Below the pieces are notes generated by a model. It was given only the letters and a program-made list of their open reading frames with translations, was not told the DNA's origin and searched no databases. Below are positions 36,887 to 48,276 of a stretch of 64,000 nt of DNA, one piece after another. The stretch spans positions 11,470,001-11,534,000 of the forward strand of contig CM060731.1 of assembly GCA_030704615.1 (NCBI GenBank), read 5' to 3'. The position numbers and the translations under genes are program-made. The number at the start of each line of letters is the position of its first letter. The stretch's first letter is position 1. This stretch comes from Takakia lepidozioides (Eukaryota; Streptophyta; Takakiopsida; Takakiales; Takakiaceae).

Positions 36887-37800
36887 ATCCATGGGTGCTC
36901 AATCTGTCACTCACAGATAATTCATTCTGTGCAGAGGAAAAGAAAAAGGAAATCCGAGGGGGAAGATTTGGCCGCGTCAGAAGGTGAAGGTGAGGAAGAC
37001 GCATTGGAGGGAAACTATGAAGACAAGGCCGAGGAGATAATTGGTGGGCAAAAAGTGAACTCGTCGAAGGTGATTCTGTCGATGGAGGTTCCGGGCGGAA
37101 ACCTGGTCATTCCGCTGTGCAGGATGATCTCCATGCCCGCTGTTTAACCGGCATTGAGGAATGATATAACGAAGTTGAAGAACGACTTTGTTCACGGCTA
37201 TGTCAAGGGATCAGCAGTGTTCTACGTATCCACTATGAACACGAAAGGAGAGGAGTGTCTTGTAACAGAGGACATTGAGCAAGGTTGGGATGCATGCTGG
37301 CGGGATGTAAACAGGGAGTTCGAGTTTAAGCTGTCCAAAAAGGCCTCCACAAAAGCATTCATGGGAAAGATGTTTTTTGTCTGGGATGGGAACCACAGAC
37401 TGCTTGCCTGGATGGATTACATTTCAAGCTTGCACTCGGACGACATCGAATGGCACTGGAGCGTGGTTTCCATGGTTCTTGATCACAAAGGACGTGTCAC
37501 ACAGCTCTTGACAGCCATGCACGACATAAACAAGTAAGTTTCCAACTTTGTGTCTGTTACTTGTTTCGACAATTTAAAATCATCTTATGAGTTGAAGGTT
37601 TTTCCAGGTCCAATGAAACATCACATGTGACGACCAATCTGTGCCACACTCTATTCCGCATCCAGAAGGTAGGGCTGATGCCACTGGAGTCATTCACGAA
37701 CGTGCTCAGTCCTCAGCAGATGAAGAGGTGTGCTGAGAAGAAGACAAGCACATGGTACAGCTTGACAAGGGAGGCTTTTCTTGAGTACATGTACACTATA

Positions 37801-38523
37801 TGTCGCGCACCTCACTTCGGTAAACTCCCCTTCAAGTCATAGTTAACCGCTTTGATGCGCGCGCCTGACTCCCAACCTGGCCGCCGGGCCAATTTGGAGT
37901 TTCGGCTACTCCCGGGACATAACGGTCCCCGTTCGCTTCCTCTAAAACCCTCCACCTATTTGGGACTAGGAGAATTCCCTTTGGTAGATGGCAGTCCGGA
38001 ACAGCTCCCCACTCTTTGGTCGCTTTCCGGCTCGCACGATTACTCACTAGTTTTTGGTCACCAACGGGCTTGCACCGTTCTCGGGGTTACTACTCCCTAT
38101 ATATACTTCTGTAGCTGTCCGCGGGGGTTTCATAACCAGCCATGCCATTTTATGGCGAACCACCACGAAAACCCTCGACTCCCGGTGGTGAGTCGCGGTG
38201 AGTCTTGGCCCACTCACCGCGGCCCCAATGGACCGTGATGAGTCCCAAGACTCCCCACGACTCCCACCTCGAGGTCTCCACCCCATGGTGAGTCCTATGC
38301 CACCCCCACTAAGTCCCACTAAGCTACCACCACCCCTTGTGGAGCCACCTCCACCGCAACCCGGTGTGCGGGGCTCCACCTAGTGAGCGCCTCCGCCTCC
38401 TTGAGTGCCTTGGGCACTCAAGGGTGCTTCAGCCCCCCATACCTATCGCCGCCGCTGCCCCCACCACAGGGGCAGGCCCTCATGTGTCCCGACCCCCTGC
38501 CCTCAAGGCAAAGGGCCGCGACA
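37801..38523 (-). repeat. 3' LTR (element orientation)
   Basis: 723 bp, identical in length and, by eye, in sequence to 44048-44770. Termini TGTCGCG and CGCGACA are perfect inverted repeats. Confidence 0.95.
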
Positions 38524-38533
38524 CACACCCCTA
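38524..38533 (-). promoter_or_regulatory. Polypurine tract
   Basis: On the minus strand GGTAGGGGTG directly abuts the start of the 3' LTR, where plus-strand DNA synthesis is primed. Confidence 0.65.
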
Positions 38534-39429
38534 CCAACAGGGAGTCGATGTCCTCATCGACTTGTCCATTTTGTAGAAACGAACATCCAAGTTGTGGCGT
38601 CCCACATCAAGGAGTTTGTTTCCGTACCATGGCGTCCCATGGCAAAGAACCAAACCCCACACTTGACTCCACTCTCCACTAGCTAGTTCGGCCGACTTCC
38701 TCCAAGTCCCGGCCAAGGGTGGAGCCTCTCCAGCTCCTCCCAGTGCACTCTTCTTGGCCTACTTCAAGGCCAAGGAACGATCCTCCCCGAGGATCGAATC
38801 GCCTTACTGCAACAACATTGCTTGCGATCGCTCATGATGCCGCTTTTGGCATCACCTTGAGCAAGGGTTCACCTGGAACCCTCTTTGACTAGGAAGATAA
38901 CCTTGAACCAACCGTGCGCCCCAATCACTACAATTGGGTCCGCCTTGGAATGCTGGCCTGAGGTACAGGAACACGCCGAAGCCGCACTACGACTTCGTCC
39001 CGAGGCTACACGATTATAGTACGTGAACGGAAGCACGTAGCTTCCGCGTTAGCCCGCACTACAAGGCAACCCCCTCGGTAGCGCAGTTATAGTACGCGCA
39101 CGCGCCAGGTGCGCACTAGCACTTGAACTCCCAAATAAGGCGCAAGTTTCCTTGCCCCTTGGATGGGAGTCACCCGATTTCGGCACTGCGCAAACACACG
39201 ATTAACTCAATTTACCTCTCCTACTTTTGTAAGCTAGCATGCATTCTACACACTAGTCAACCACACCATGCATCACCATTTCAAACACAATAGGACGCAC
39301 AATATTTGGAACCCATTTCCTTTATAACAAATTTTTGTACAATACAAGTTTTTGCAATCGGATTCCTGAGCTAGCTAAACCGGGCTAAGTATGCATTTCC
39401 TCCCCCACGCTCCAAGGTTGATGTCCCCA
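38534..39429. other. Non-coding 3' region of the retrotransposon
   Basis: About 900 bp between the polyprotein stop and the polypurine tract, with no frame recognised. Confidence 0.6.
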
Positions 39430-42400
39430 TCAACGTTTCTTCCGCTTTTGAGGTCGCCCTTCGAACGCTGCAACTGCCTCGGATGCGTTTCCCATTTCTG
39501 AGGCACGCACCCAAGATGCCTCCACAAGATGATAGCCCTTCCATTTGACTAGATACTCCGTTTCTCGGTTCTTGAACCTCCTCGACTTAAGTATTGCCTC
39601 CACCTCGTACTCGGGTTCATTTTCATGATCCAACAGCATAGGTGGCGGACGCAACACTTGCTGCCGATTCGGACGTGCTTCATCTTTGAAGTAAGGCTTC
39701 AAAAGGGAGACATGGAATACTGGGTGCACCTTGCTGTTTGCCGGCAGCTCCAATTCATACACATCCTCATTCATAACCCTCCGAATGCGAAAGGGACCCG
39801 CATACGGAGGTACGAACTTCGGACTCACTTCCGGAGGTAGTCGAAAATTCTTGATGTTCAACCAGACCTCTGTGCCTGCCTCAAACTTCACTTCCCTCCG
39901 CTTCCGATTCGCCTGCCTTTCATACCGTTTCCTAGCTTTGGCAATGTTGTACTTTGCGAGCTTCAACAAACGCTCGCGTTCTTCCAGCACCGCCGCTACT
40001 GCCGGTTCCTCAACGTCCTGGGCGGCCCAACTTGTCGGCACCAGAGGTGCTTTTCCATAGACCAACACAAAAGGGGAAACTCCCGTCGCGGAGTGTTCTG
40101 TGTTATTATAACAGAACTCTGCCGCGTCTAAGTGTTCCATCCAGTCTGATTGGTCTGCCGACACGTAATTCCGCAAGAATTGCTTCACTACGGAATTCAC
40201 TCTTTCCGTTTGGCCGTCCGTCGTAGGTCGGAAGGCGGTGCTCATCTTCAGCCTCGTCCCCATCTTCTTCCAAAGTGCTCTCCAAAATTTACTCGTAAAC
40301 TTTGGGTCGCGGTCCGAGACAATATCCTTCGGGACTCCATGATGCTTTAAGACGTGGGCGAAGTAAAGTCGCCCTGTCTCCTGCGCCGTTGCCGTCTCCT
40401 TGGTGGGGATGAAATGGGCCATTTTACTGAACCTATCTACCACCACCATGATTGCATCGAATCCTTTTGACAGCGGCATAGCAGTCATGAAATCCATCGA
40501 GACGCTTTCCCAAGTCCCCTCTGGAATCGGCAAGGGTTGTAACAGCCCCGCTTGCTTTTTGTACTCGCTCCGGTTTTGTTGGCATGTGGTGCATGTCTTG
40601 ACATACTCCTCTGCCTCCTCCCTCAGTTTGGGCCAGAAATACTCTTTCTTCAAGAGTGCCGCAGTGCGCTTGGCTCCGCCGTGGCCCGCAAGCAGGCTAT
40701 CATGGCATTCTCTCAAGAGGCTATCTCTGATCCCTCCCTTTGGCACATAGAGACGTTTTTGCTTATACCGGAGCAGTCCTTTTTGCAAGTGGAACTGCGA
40801 TTTAACCCCCATTCTCAAGTCCTGCATCACGCGCTTTGCCAGCTCATCCTTCCGGCAAGCCTTCCGGATCTTCCTTTGGAGCGCCGTCTCGCCCTTGTAC
40901 ACCAACAAGAGCTGCTGCTTTCTACTTAAAGCATCGGCCACCACATTGTCCCGTCCCGGTTTGTACTGGATATCCACGTCGAACACTGCCAAAGTATCTT
41001 GCCACCTAAGTTGTTTTGGGGACAACTTGGGCTGCGTGGCAAAATACTTCACCGTGACATTGTCCGTGAACACCTTCACTGGGTTGGAACCAACATAGTG
41101 GCGCCAGAGTTCAAGGCAATGCACCACCGCCTTCATCTCTTTTTCGTGCGTCGGCCACCGTCGCTCCACTTCATTCAGTTTCTTACTTTCGTAAGCCACT
41201 GGACGTCCATCTTGCATAAGTACACCCCCAATCGCGAAGTCCGATGCATCTGTATGAATCTCAAACGGACGATCGAACTCCGGGATTTTCAAGACTGGAG
41301 CTTCCGTCATCCGCTGCTTCAATTCAGCAAAAGCTTGGCCACAAAATGTGTTCCATACCCAGACTTTGGATTTACACAGAAGGTCCGACAGCGGCCCCGC
41401 GATCTTGGCGAAATTTCTCACATACTTCCGGTAATAGGAGGCGAGTCCTAGGAAGGATCGCACTCCCGGGACCGAAGTCGGAGGCTCCCAGTCCAAGATC
41501 GCCCTCACCTTTCTGTCATCCATTTTGATCCCATCCTGTGTAATCACATGCCCCAGGAACTCCACTTTTGTGACCCCGAATTCGCACTTTGAAGCTTTGG
41601 CATACAGCTTCCCGTCCCGCAATTTTTGGAACACCCTTTTGAGGTGCTCCAGGTGCTCCTCCTTTGTTTTCGAGTACACCAAGATGTCGTCGATGTACAC
41701 GATCACAAAGTCATCCAACCACTCCTGGAAAAGGCTGTTCATCAGCGTGCTAAATGTCGCTGGTGCATTGGTGAGCCCAAAAGGCATCACCAAGAACTCA
41801 TATGAACCATACCTTGTCCTGCACGCGGTCTTCTCCTCATCTCCTTCTGCCACCCGAATTTGGTGATAGCCGGAGCGCAAGTCGATCCGGCTGAAATACT
41901 TCGCTCCTGCCAACCGATCGAAGAGGTCGTCGATCCTTGGCAAAGGGTACCGGTTTTTGATAGTCACCTTATTCAAAGCCCTGTAATCGACACACATCCG
42001 CAGCGTCCCATCCTTCTTGTCTGCGAATAGCACCGGGGCTCCGTAAGGTGACTTACTCGGCCGGATGTACCCCTTTGACATTAGATCCTTGAGCTGAGTC
42101 TTCAGCTCGACCAACTCTCTGTGGCTCAACCGGTAGGGCGCCTTGGCAGGCGGTTCCGATCCCGGTATCACCTCAATCTTGTGGTCAACTCCTCTTCGCG
42201 GTGGCAAGCCGCTTGGTAAATCCTCCGGCATCACATCCTGGTATTTCTCCAAAATCCCTTTGATCCAATCTGGGCTCGGCTCCCCATCGCCTTCTCCTTT
42301 CACTTCTCTAATGTAAAGCAAAAACTGGGACTCGTGTGCCTCCTCCACGGCCCACTCCTTTGCTGACAGAAGGTTTATTCGCCCTCCCACGGATTTGGGC

Positions 42401-43992
42401 GTTTCCGACACTCGTAAAACTTCACCACCATTCCCACATGGCAGCGTGACTACTCTCTTGCGGCCATCTATGACCGCTCCGGATTTGCTCAAAAAGGTCA
42501 TCCCCAAAATGAGATCCACTCCATCGATCTCGCAGATAGTGAAGTTCTCACGTCCCTCCCAACTCCCCAGTTGAAGAGGAACATCAAACGCCAACCTTGT
42601 CGCCAACTGAGGTTCTCCTTTGGCAGAGCGCACCTCAATAGAGGCCCCCACGTCACTTGTCGGGAGTCCCAACTTTCGCGCCGCCGCCGGCGTCATGAAG
42701 GAGTGCGACGCTCCTGTGTCCACCAACAACGACACGTTAGTTCCGGATATTATCCCATCCACGAACAATAACTGACTCCCTTTACGCAGGGCGCCAGTTT
42801 CCTGATACAACTCACAAGAATAGTTGCCTACCTTGCAAGTCCTGGCGACTACCGCTTCCACCAAACGACTGATGGTATCTTCCGACAGCTCCGTGGTCGC
42901 CCGAGTCATGTTCAATTGCCGGGGCTTCGTGCACTTCTTGGCCATGTGCCCGGGCTCCCCGCAATTGAAACACACTCCATCAAAGGTCGCCTTCTGTCCG
43001 CCATAAGCCGCTCCACCCGCTTTTCCTTTCGAAGCACCGGGTGCCGCCTTGACGTGTGAAGGCCCTCCCTTCGATTTCCACGTGCCATTTTCGCCGCGTG
43101 GCCTATCCCACTTCTTTTCCGGTCGGGAGGAGTCACCTTCCCGCCGGGTCTTCTTGTGGTTCAGCTCCGTACGGCCTTGTCTCTCACCCCTAGGGACATC
43201 CGAGAAACATTCAGCTCTCTCAATTGCCTCGTTCAAAGTCTTGGGTGGCTTCTCCTCCAACTTCCGCCTAGCCCATGGGGCCAGTCCCGCCACAAAGTTG
43301 AAGACCATTTCTGGTTCTGCCATGTCCGCGACTTCGAGCAACAGCACATTGAAAGCCTGGACATACCCCCGAATGTCATCTGTTTGCTTCAAATTCCTCA
43401 TCTTGTCCCGGGCAAGCCAGGATGCGTTGAGGGGCACAAACTGTCTCTTCATCAATTCCTTGAACTCACTCCAGTTCAAGGTTTCCGGGCTTGGGCCTCG
43501 GTCGTGAAGGCGTTTCTGCCACCATTGTTGAGCATAGCCCCTCAAATAGGTGGGAGCCACTTCCACCCGATCCTCGTCACTCAACTTGGCCGCCCGGAAG
43601 TACTGCTCTAGCTCCAGGAGCCAGGTGTTGAGTGCCTTCCGGTTTCGAACGCCCTCAAAGGTGCCGGGTTCCTTAGGCTTCACCTTAAACTTTGCCTTAG
43701 TGGAAGTGGCATTAGCCGCCTTCAACACGTCTTTCAACGCCCCGCCAAACTGCGCCAACAACCCTTCCCAAAAGGCTGCTGGCATGGGAGGCATCTCTTG
43801 GTTTGTCGGAGCTCTCGAGGATTCCTCGGGCTCCGACTCCTCGGATTCCTCCCGCTCTTGAGCGGCCTCGTTTTCGGAAACATTCATCGCTTCCTCAAAC
43901 GGCCGCCTCGGTGACACGTCGCCCCCATCGGGCTCACCGGGATCATCATCTTTTGGGCCGTTCCGCTTTCGCTTCGGCTTGCCCGACCCCAT
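39430..43992 (-). CDS. gag-pol polyprotein with chromodomain
   Basis: A single 1520-codon frame. Order: acidic/basic N-terminus, retrotransposon gag ([13 protein letters not shown]), CCHC knuckle [14 protein letters not shown], aspartic protease [11 protein letters not shown], reverse transcriptase with [13 protein letters not shown], RNase H starting [13 protein letters not shown], integrase zinc-binding HGGAKRT and CTTCQQN, the DDE core beginning at SMDFMTAMP, and a C-terminal chromodomain ([29 protein letters not shown]). The start is the first ATG (43992), about 40 nt inside the primer-binding site. The chromodomain places it among the plant chromoviruses; chromodomains can steer integration to modified chromatin. 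No stop or frameshift is visible. Confidence 0.97.
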   Translation of the reverse strand: MGSGKPKRKRNGPKDDDPGEPDGGDVSPRRPFEEAMNVSENEAAQEREESEESEPEESSRAPTNQEMPPMPAAFWEGLLAQFGGALKDVLKAANATSTKAKFKVKPKEPGTFEGVRNRKALNTWLLELEQYFRAAKLSDEDRVEVAPTYLRGYAQQWWQKRLHDRGPSPETLNWSEFKELMKRQFVPLNASWLARDKMRNLKQTDDIRGYVQAFNVLLLEVADMAEPEMVFNFVAGLAPWARRKLEEKPPKTLNEAIERAECFSDVPRGERQGRTELNHKKTRREGDSSRPEKKWDRPRGENGTWKSKGGPSHVKAAPGASKGKAGGAAYGGQKATFDGVCFNCGEPGHMAKKCTKPRQLNMTRATTELSEDTISRLVEAVVARTCKVGNYSCELYQETGALRKGSQLLFVDGIISGTNVSLLVDTGASHSFMTPAAARKLGLPTSDVGASIEVRSAKGEPQLATRLAFDVPLQLGSWEGRENFTICEIDGVDLILGMTFLSKSGAVIDGRKRVVTLPCGNGGEVLRVSETPKSVGGRINLLSAKEWAVEEAHESQFLLYIREVKGEGDGEPSPDWIKGILEKYQDVMPEDLPSGLPPRRGVDHKIEVIPGSEPPAKAPYRLSHRELVELKTQLKDLMSKGYIRPSKSPYGAPVLFADKKDGTLRMCVDYRALNKVTIKNRYPLPRIDDLFDRLAGAKYFSRIDLRSGYHQIRVAEGDEEKTACRTRYGSYEFLVMPFGLTNAPATFSTLMNSLFQEWLDDFVIVYIDDILVYSKTKEEHLEHLKRVFQKLRDGKLYAKASKCEFGVTKVEFLGHVITQDGIKMDDRKVRAILDWEPPTSVPGVRSFLGLASYYRKYVRNFAKIAGPLSDLLCKSKVWVWNTFCGQAFAELKQRMTEAPVLKIPEFDRPFEIHTDASDFAIGGVLMQDGRPVAYESKKLNEVERRWPTHEKEMKAVVHCLELWRHYVGSNPVKVFTDNVTVKYFATQPKLSPKQLRWQDTLAVFDVDIQYKPGRDNVVADALSRKQQLLLVYKGETALQRKIRKACRKDELAKRVMQDLRMGVKSQFHLQKGLLRYKQKRLYVPKGGIRDSLLRECHDSLLAGHGGAKRTAALLKKEYFWPKLREEAEEYVKTCTTCQQNRSEYKKQAGLLQPLPIPEGTWESVSMDFMTAMPLSKGFDAIMVVVDRFSKMAHFIPTKETATAQETGRLYFAHVLKHHGVPKDIVSDRDPKFTSKFWRALWKKMGTRLKMSTAFRPTTDGQTERVNSVVKQFLRNYVSADQSDWMEHLDAAEFCYNNTEHSATGVSPFVLVYGKAPLVPTSWAAQDVEEPAVAAVLEERERLLKLAKYNIAKARKRYERQANRKRREVKFEAGTEVWLNIKNFRLPPEVSPKFVPPYAGPFRIRRVMNEDVYELELPANSKVHPVFHVSLLKPYFKDEARPNRQQVLRPPPMLLDHENEPEYEVEAILKSRRFKNRETEYLVKWKGYHLVEASWVRASEMGNASEAVAAFEGRPQKRKKR

Positions 43993-44033
43993 GATGAGGC
44001 CGATCCCAAGGACGATCGCGTACTGAACTCTAA

Positions 44034-44045
44034 GCTCTGATACCA
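44034..44045 (-). promoter_or_regulatory. Primer-binding site (initiator tRNA-Met)
   Basis: Minus-strand TGGTATCAGAGC lies 2 nt after the 5' LTR and complements the 3' end of plant initiator tRNA-Met. Confidence 0.9.
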
Positions 44046-44047
44046 AG

Positions 44048-44770
44048 TGTCGCGCACCTCACTTCGGTAAACTCCCCTTCAAGTCATAGTTAACCGCTTT
44101 GATGCGCGCGCCTGACTCCCAACCTGGCCGCCGGGCCAATTTGGAGTTTCGGCTACTCCCGGGACATAACGGTCCCCGTTCGCTTCCTCTAAAACCCTCC
44201 ACCTATTTGGGACTAGGAGAATTCCCTTTGGTAGATGGCAGTCCGGAACAGCTCCCCACTCTTTGGTCGCTTTCCGGCTCGCACGATTACTCACTAGTTT
44301 TTGGTCACCAACGGGCTTGCACCGTTCTCGGGGTTACTACTCCCTATATATACTTCTGTAGCTGTCCGCGGGGGTTTCATAACCAGCCATGCCATTTTAT
44401 GGCGAACCACCACGAAAACCCTCGACTCCCGGTGGTGAGTCGCGGTGAGTCTTGGCCCACTCACCGCGGCCCCAATGGACCGTGATGAGTCCCAAGACTC
44501 CCCACGACTCCCACCTCGAGGTCTCCACCCCATGGTGAGTCCTATGCCACCCCCACTAAGTCCCACTAAGCTACCACCACCCCTTGTGGAGCCACCTCCA
44601 CCGCAACCCGGTGTGCGGGGCTCCACCTAGTGAGCGCCTCCGCCTCCTTGAGTGCCTTGGGCACTCAAGGGTGCTTCAGCCCCCCATACCTATCGCCGCC
44701 GCTGCCCCCACCACAGGGGCAGGCCCTCATGTGTCCCGACCCCCTGCCCTCAAGGCAAAGGGCCGCGACA
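44048..44770 (-). repeat. 5' LTR (element orientation)
   Basis: Drives the element's transcription. It matches 37801-38523 over its whole length. Confidence 0.95.
44344..44353 (-). promoter_or_regulatory. Probable TATA box in the 5' LTR
   Basis: Minus-strand GTATATATAG is the only strong TATA motif in the LTR and is correctly oriented for the polyprotein. Confidence 0.5.
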
Positions 44771-45744
44771 CTATAAGCTTTTTGACATCTTTTTGCCTGT
44801 TAATACTGAAAATTTTGTAAAGAAATTCCAGTGTTTGATTCTTTTTACCTGTTATGTATGCAGCAAGAAATAGCAGAAACTGGATTGAAGGCGAAAGCAG
44901 AGTACTATGATTCCCACACAGAAGAGCAGCGGTCTGCAACTGGGCTTGAGGACATGATGAAGTTCGAGATGAAAAATCAAAGGAAGAACCTCATGAGTGC
45001 ATTCGACAAACAGATCCGGATAGCAGACCCAGGTCTTGGCACGGAATTTCTGGAACAGGTGAAAGCACACTATGACAAGTATGGCTCCAAGCCAGAAATG
45101 ACTCAAGAGAAACTACATCGCCTTTCCATTTCAATGGTGGACAATGCAACCAAAATCAGGTGGTTGGAGATATGGAATTCGGATCCTCTTATGAGAGACA
45201 CGAACATGTTCCCAACTCCAGAGAGGGACCCGAAGACACAAGCAATAAGAGTTGTTAGTGACCACACATTCGACCAGTGAATACACAAAGCCACATTCTG
45301 GAGCCAGGTAAGGTTTGAACCAAACCATTTTCAGACATTTGTGATGCTCCGTAACCTCTCGCAAATTCTTACGAGCTTTCTTGTTGCAGTTAGAAAAACG
45401 TGCAGTGGCTGCACTTGCTGAGTCGATGGCAGACTACAAAATCCAGATGGCTTGCCCCCGGATCACACTGGAGGCCTATATCAGGAGATGGAAGCTCGCT
45501 ATCTGGAACAACTGCTTCTTCAGGGAGTTTGAGAAAGAGAAAGGAATCTCCAGGTCTTACGAATTCAAAAACCAGTACAACAGCGAGCAAGCAATGAAGC
45601 GAGTGTTGTACAGGTGTGACCTCCTTGAATCAAAATTGGTGCTTGAAGGGCATGTTTCTGCAATCTTGTGTCGTTCTTTCCATGAGGAATTGCGAATTTG
45701 CAGTGCTTTGCGAGATCTCTGAGGGCTCTGCATGTGCAGTCGAG

Positions 45745-46366
45745 CAACATTGCGTTAACGCAATGTTGTTTCCCATTGTCCTGGTTTCACTTATCTATAC
45801 CTGGGTATCCCATAATGCCATTTTTCTGAATGTGAAAGGGATAAACTGACTGGAAAATCAGCCTTGCGTCAACGCAAGGTTGATGAAGTGTCAGGCTATG
45901 TAGCTTTTCCTGTGGTTTTGGGCAGTTCAAATCCAGTTCCAATGCTGCCAAGATGAACATAAGTCTGTTTTGAGTCGGTTTGAAATGCTATTTACAACTT
46001 TAACTGTACCAACAAACAGACTTGCGTTGACGCAAGGTTGTTTGGCGGTATGGATTGCTGGAAATTTCCCGCAGCCATCCCCCGATTTCAATACAATTGT
46101 AGGAAACTTATGATTATCAGATACCATTGACATGTGTTTCAACAGAGGATTTCAACATTGCGCCAATGCAATGTTGAATATCCGCACCAGTACATAGTCT
46201 GATGGTAGTTTTCATGCAGTGTTTTCCATTTCCCCTCAACCCTAAAACAACCTTGCGTTGAAGCAATGTTGAATTGCGCTTCTCAGTCGTTGTCTCTATC
46301 AATACAACATTATCATTTGGTGTTCCCCATTTCTGCTAGAATGAACATTGCGTCAACGCAAGGTTA
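45745..46366. repeat. Palindrome cluster B, six copies of the 24-bp site
   Basis: Copies at 45745-45768, 45859-45882, 46017-46040, 46153-46176, 46248-46271 and 46343-46366, spaced about 95-160 bp. The first has arms CAACATTGCG and CGCAATGTTG, a paired change relative to the consensus arms CAACCTTGCG and CGCAAGGTTG. The cluster lies between the ParB-like exons and the methyltransferase exons, apparently in an intron. Confidence 0.95.
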
Positions 46367-46481
46367 ATTCGGGATTTCAAAAGTAGAATTCTCAGTGTTG
46401 CATTCCTGCATTTCAATATCTTTTTCCGGATGTGTGTTCTTTTTCGTTTTCTGATCGAATGACTGTCTGGGTTTGCCAAAG

Positions 46482-48276
46482 ACGGCTGGTATTGCCAAAG
46501 ACTGGAGCAGGGCGCACTTCCGAGACTGTGGGTGGTACCTCGACCTGCCAAAACAGGACACCCCATTCGATGAAGTTGTTTTGAGAAACCTGAATGACAA
46601 TGCCGCAGCGATTGCCCCATTGGCTGAGAAAGACATCTAGGACAGAATCATTTCGGCTCTGGCTGCAAAAGAGCCCGAGAAAACTGCTACTCCAAAACGA
46701 AAGGGGAAGGTTGTCGGGGATCCGAAGGGGAAGGGGAAAAGTGCAGCTCCGCAAGGACAGGGACCGTCAGAGGTTCCTGAAAGACAGCCTTCTCCCGCAA
46801 GGAGGGATATGAGAACTTCAAAGTCCAGGGAGCAAGTTTTCGAGGCGAGAGAACATCCCTCCAGGGTTTTGGGCCAGTTCAATCGTAAGGTGCTGAATGA
46901 AAGTTTTCTTTCAATGATGGAGTCGAGGAAGTCCACATTCAAAGGGGTGCCCTCGAAATCATGGGACATGCTTGTTTCGTTCCTCACTCAGGTGAAAACT
47001 TATGTCTAAACTGTTGTATGAATAATTGTATTTGGCAGCTTGTTGTGGCTTGTCCAGGGGATTGATCTCCTGTTAGATTTGGATTGGGCTTCTTACATTG
47101 TCTCATGTTTTTGGCTGTAGGTCACAAAAAGTCCGGAATGGGTGAATGGAGTTCAACAGGTGGTGCTGGACATTCCTGACGGTTTTCCTGTCCCTGATGT
47201 GTTTCCTTCCAATTCGACCCCGACTTGGAACAAATCGGATTCTCGTTACTGGCAGTGGGCTTTCTCGTTCAGCAACAAGTTCCTTTCGGACTCGGGGGCT
47301 CTTCTTCTCATGCAGTCAAAGGACATGTCGGCTCGAAGAACTCTTTTCAGCTACATGAAAGCTTCTGGGTTTCGTGTCATCAAAACTTGGACATGCATCA
47401 ATACTCTGCCTCTTACGAAGGGCGAGTTCCCGGGGCAGAAAGTGAGTTGGTTCCTTTCAATTGATGTTTCGTGGTTTTCCGGTAAATCAAAATGGTGGAT
47501 TATGTCTTCTGTCTCATTCTCTCTTCGTGATTAATGACAGACACGAGTGTTCGAAGCTTTGTGCCTGGTGAGGCGGACGGACACTCTTCCTGCTGGTGTT
47601 GCTGAGTTTCAGTTGAGGGACCTTGCAGCTCACATTGACCCCACCTGCGAGCCTGTGGAGGATGATGTTAACTTCAATTACGTCGACTCGGGTCGGACTA
47701 TGAAAAGGTCGAATGGTGTCCCTTGGAGAGGTGCACGGGAGAAATCTCCAGCTTTCATGCAGACTTTGGTGGAGACATGCAGCCGTCATGGTGGACGAGT
47801 GGTTGACTTGTCTATGGGCACAGGTGGGGCCCTTCACATTGTGTTTGACATATGACCAGTGACCTTAGGGAAACCCTGTTTTTATTTCTCGTTCTTCTTG
47901 GATTTGCAAGAGCATGTTTTCATGCTTGCAAGAGCGCCGGAAGGCACTTCTTCGGCATGGAAGCTAATACGGAGCTCTTCTCAAGCGAGCTTCGTCAGCT
48001 TGAGTCAGACACTACTTCTGCCCCATCCACAGAGGGACTTCTGGAGGAGCCCGAAGCGCCTGACGAGGATCTGGACGTGGACTCCGATTTTGAGTGTGAG
48101 TAAGTTCTTGTGTAGTCGTGCAAAATATGTTGCATTTCCTTGTGTCGTTCCCATTCGAGAAATAGTGGCTTTCGTTGTCTATATCTGGATGTTAACATCT
48201 ACCACCATTCCTCTTCTTGCTTTGCAGAGTTCAGCACCAGTCATCGAATCAGCAGACACCTTTCGGTTTCCAATGA
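46482..48276 (+). pseudogene. N4/N6 DNA methyltransferase-like back half of the decayed gene
   Basis: Exons: about 46482-46991, 47121-47441, 47541-47823, 47913-48099, 48228-48276; phases match at every junction from the first donor onward. The first exon has a basic, Pro-rich linker (TPKRKGKVVGDPKGKG) and an in-frame TAG at 46638-46640. Exon 2 holds a motif IV-like VVLDIPDGFP followed by FLSDSGALLLMQS. Exons 3 and 4 join REKSPAFMQTLVETCSRHG to VVDLSMGTG, then ACFHACKSAGRHFFGME, which is the motif X/I order of permuted (beta-class) N4-cytosine/N6-adenine methyltransferases. The C-terminus is acidic. The catalytic DPPY is degenerate (DIPD), so activity is doubtful even without the stop. This is probably the 3' half of the gene starting before 36935. 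Confidence 0.6.

Larger units (their letters stand above)
37801..44770 (-). mobile_element. Intact Ty3/gypsy chromovirus LTR retrotransposon
   Basis: A 6970-bp element in minus orientation. Direct LTRs of 723 bp each (37801-38523 and 44048-44770) start TGTCGCG and end CGCGACA and look identical by eye. Target-site duplication CTATA at 37796-37800 and 44771-44775. It has a primer-binding site, a polypurine tract and one long open polyprotein with gag, protease, RT, RNase H, integrase and chromodomain. All parts needed for autonomous movement seem present, so the insertion is recent. Confidence 0.97.
36935..45613 (+). pseudogene. ParB-like front half of a decayed gene, split by a retrotransposon
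   Basis: Exons seen: 36935-37533, 37608 to the insertion point at 37800, about 44872-45307, and 45390-45613, with good GT-AG borders at most ends. The front is basic then acidic (RKRKRKSEGED). The core carries FFVWDGNHRLLAWMDYI, resembling the ParB/Srx nuclease-fold motif (DGxHRLxA), preceded by KLKNDFVHGYVKGSAVFYV. The later part is helical and charged (EAYIRRWKLAIWNNCFF). In-frame stops: TAA 37145-37147 and TGA 45278-45280. A Ty3/gypsy element sits at 37801-44770 with TSD CTATA. The 5' end before 36935 is not found. It probably continues into the methyltransferase half (46482-48276) on the same strand. Family assignment rests on a short motif only. Confidence 0.55.

Noticed and set aside
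37852-38379. Open frames of 128 and 110 codons inside the LTRs, repeated at 44099-44626
   Set aside because: They lie wholly in LTR sequence, overlap each other on both strands and match no family.
39625-43994. Numerous plus-strand frames opposite the gag-pol frame
   Set aside because: Shadows of the strongly coding minus strand.
36374-46366. CRISPR-like array (regular short repeats)
   Set aside because: Spacing is irregular (about 75-205 bp), repeats are degenerate palindromes, no cas genes are present and this is a plant nuclear locus.
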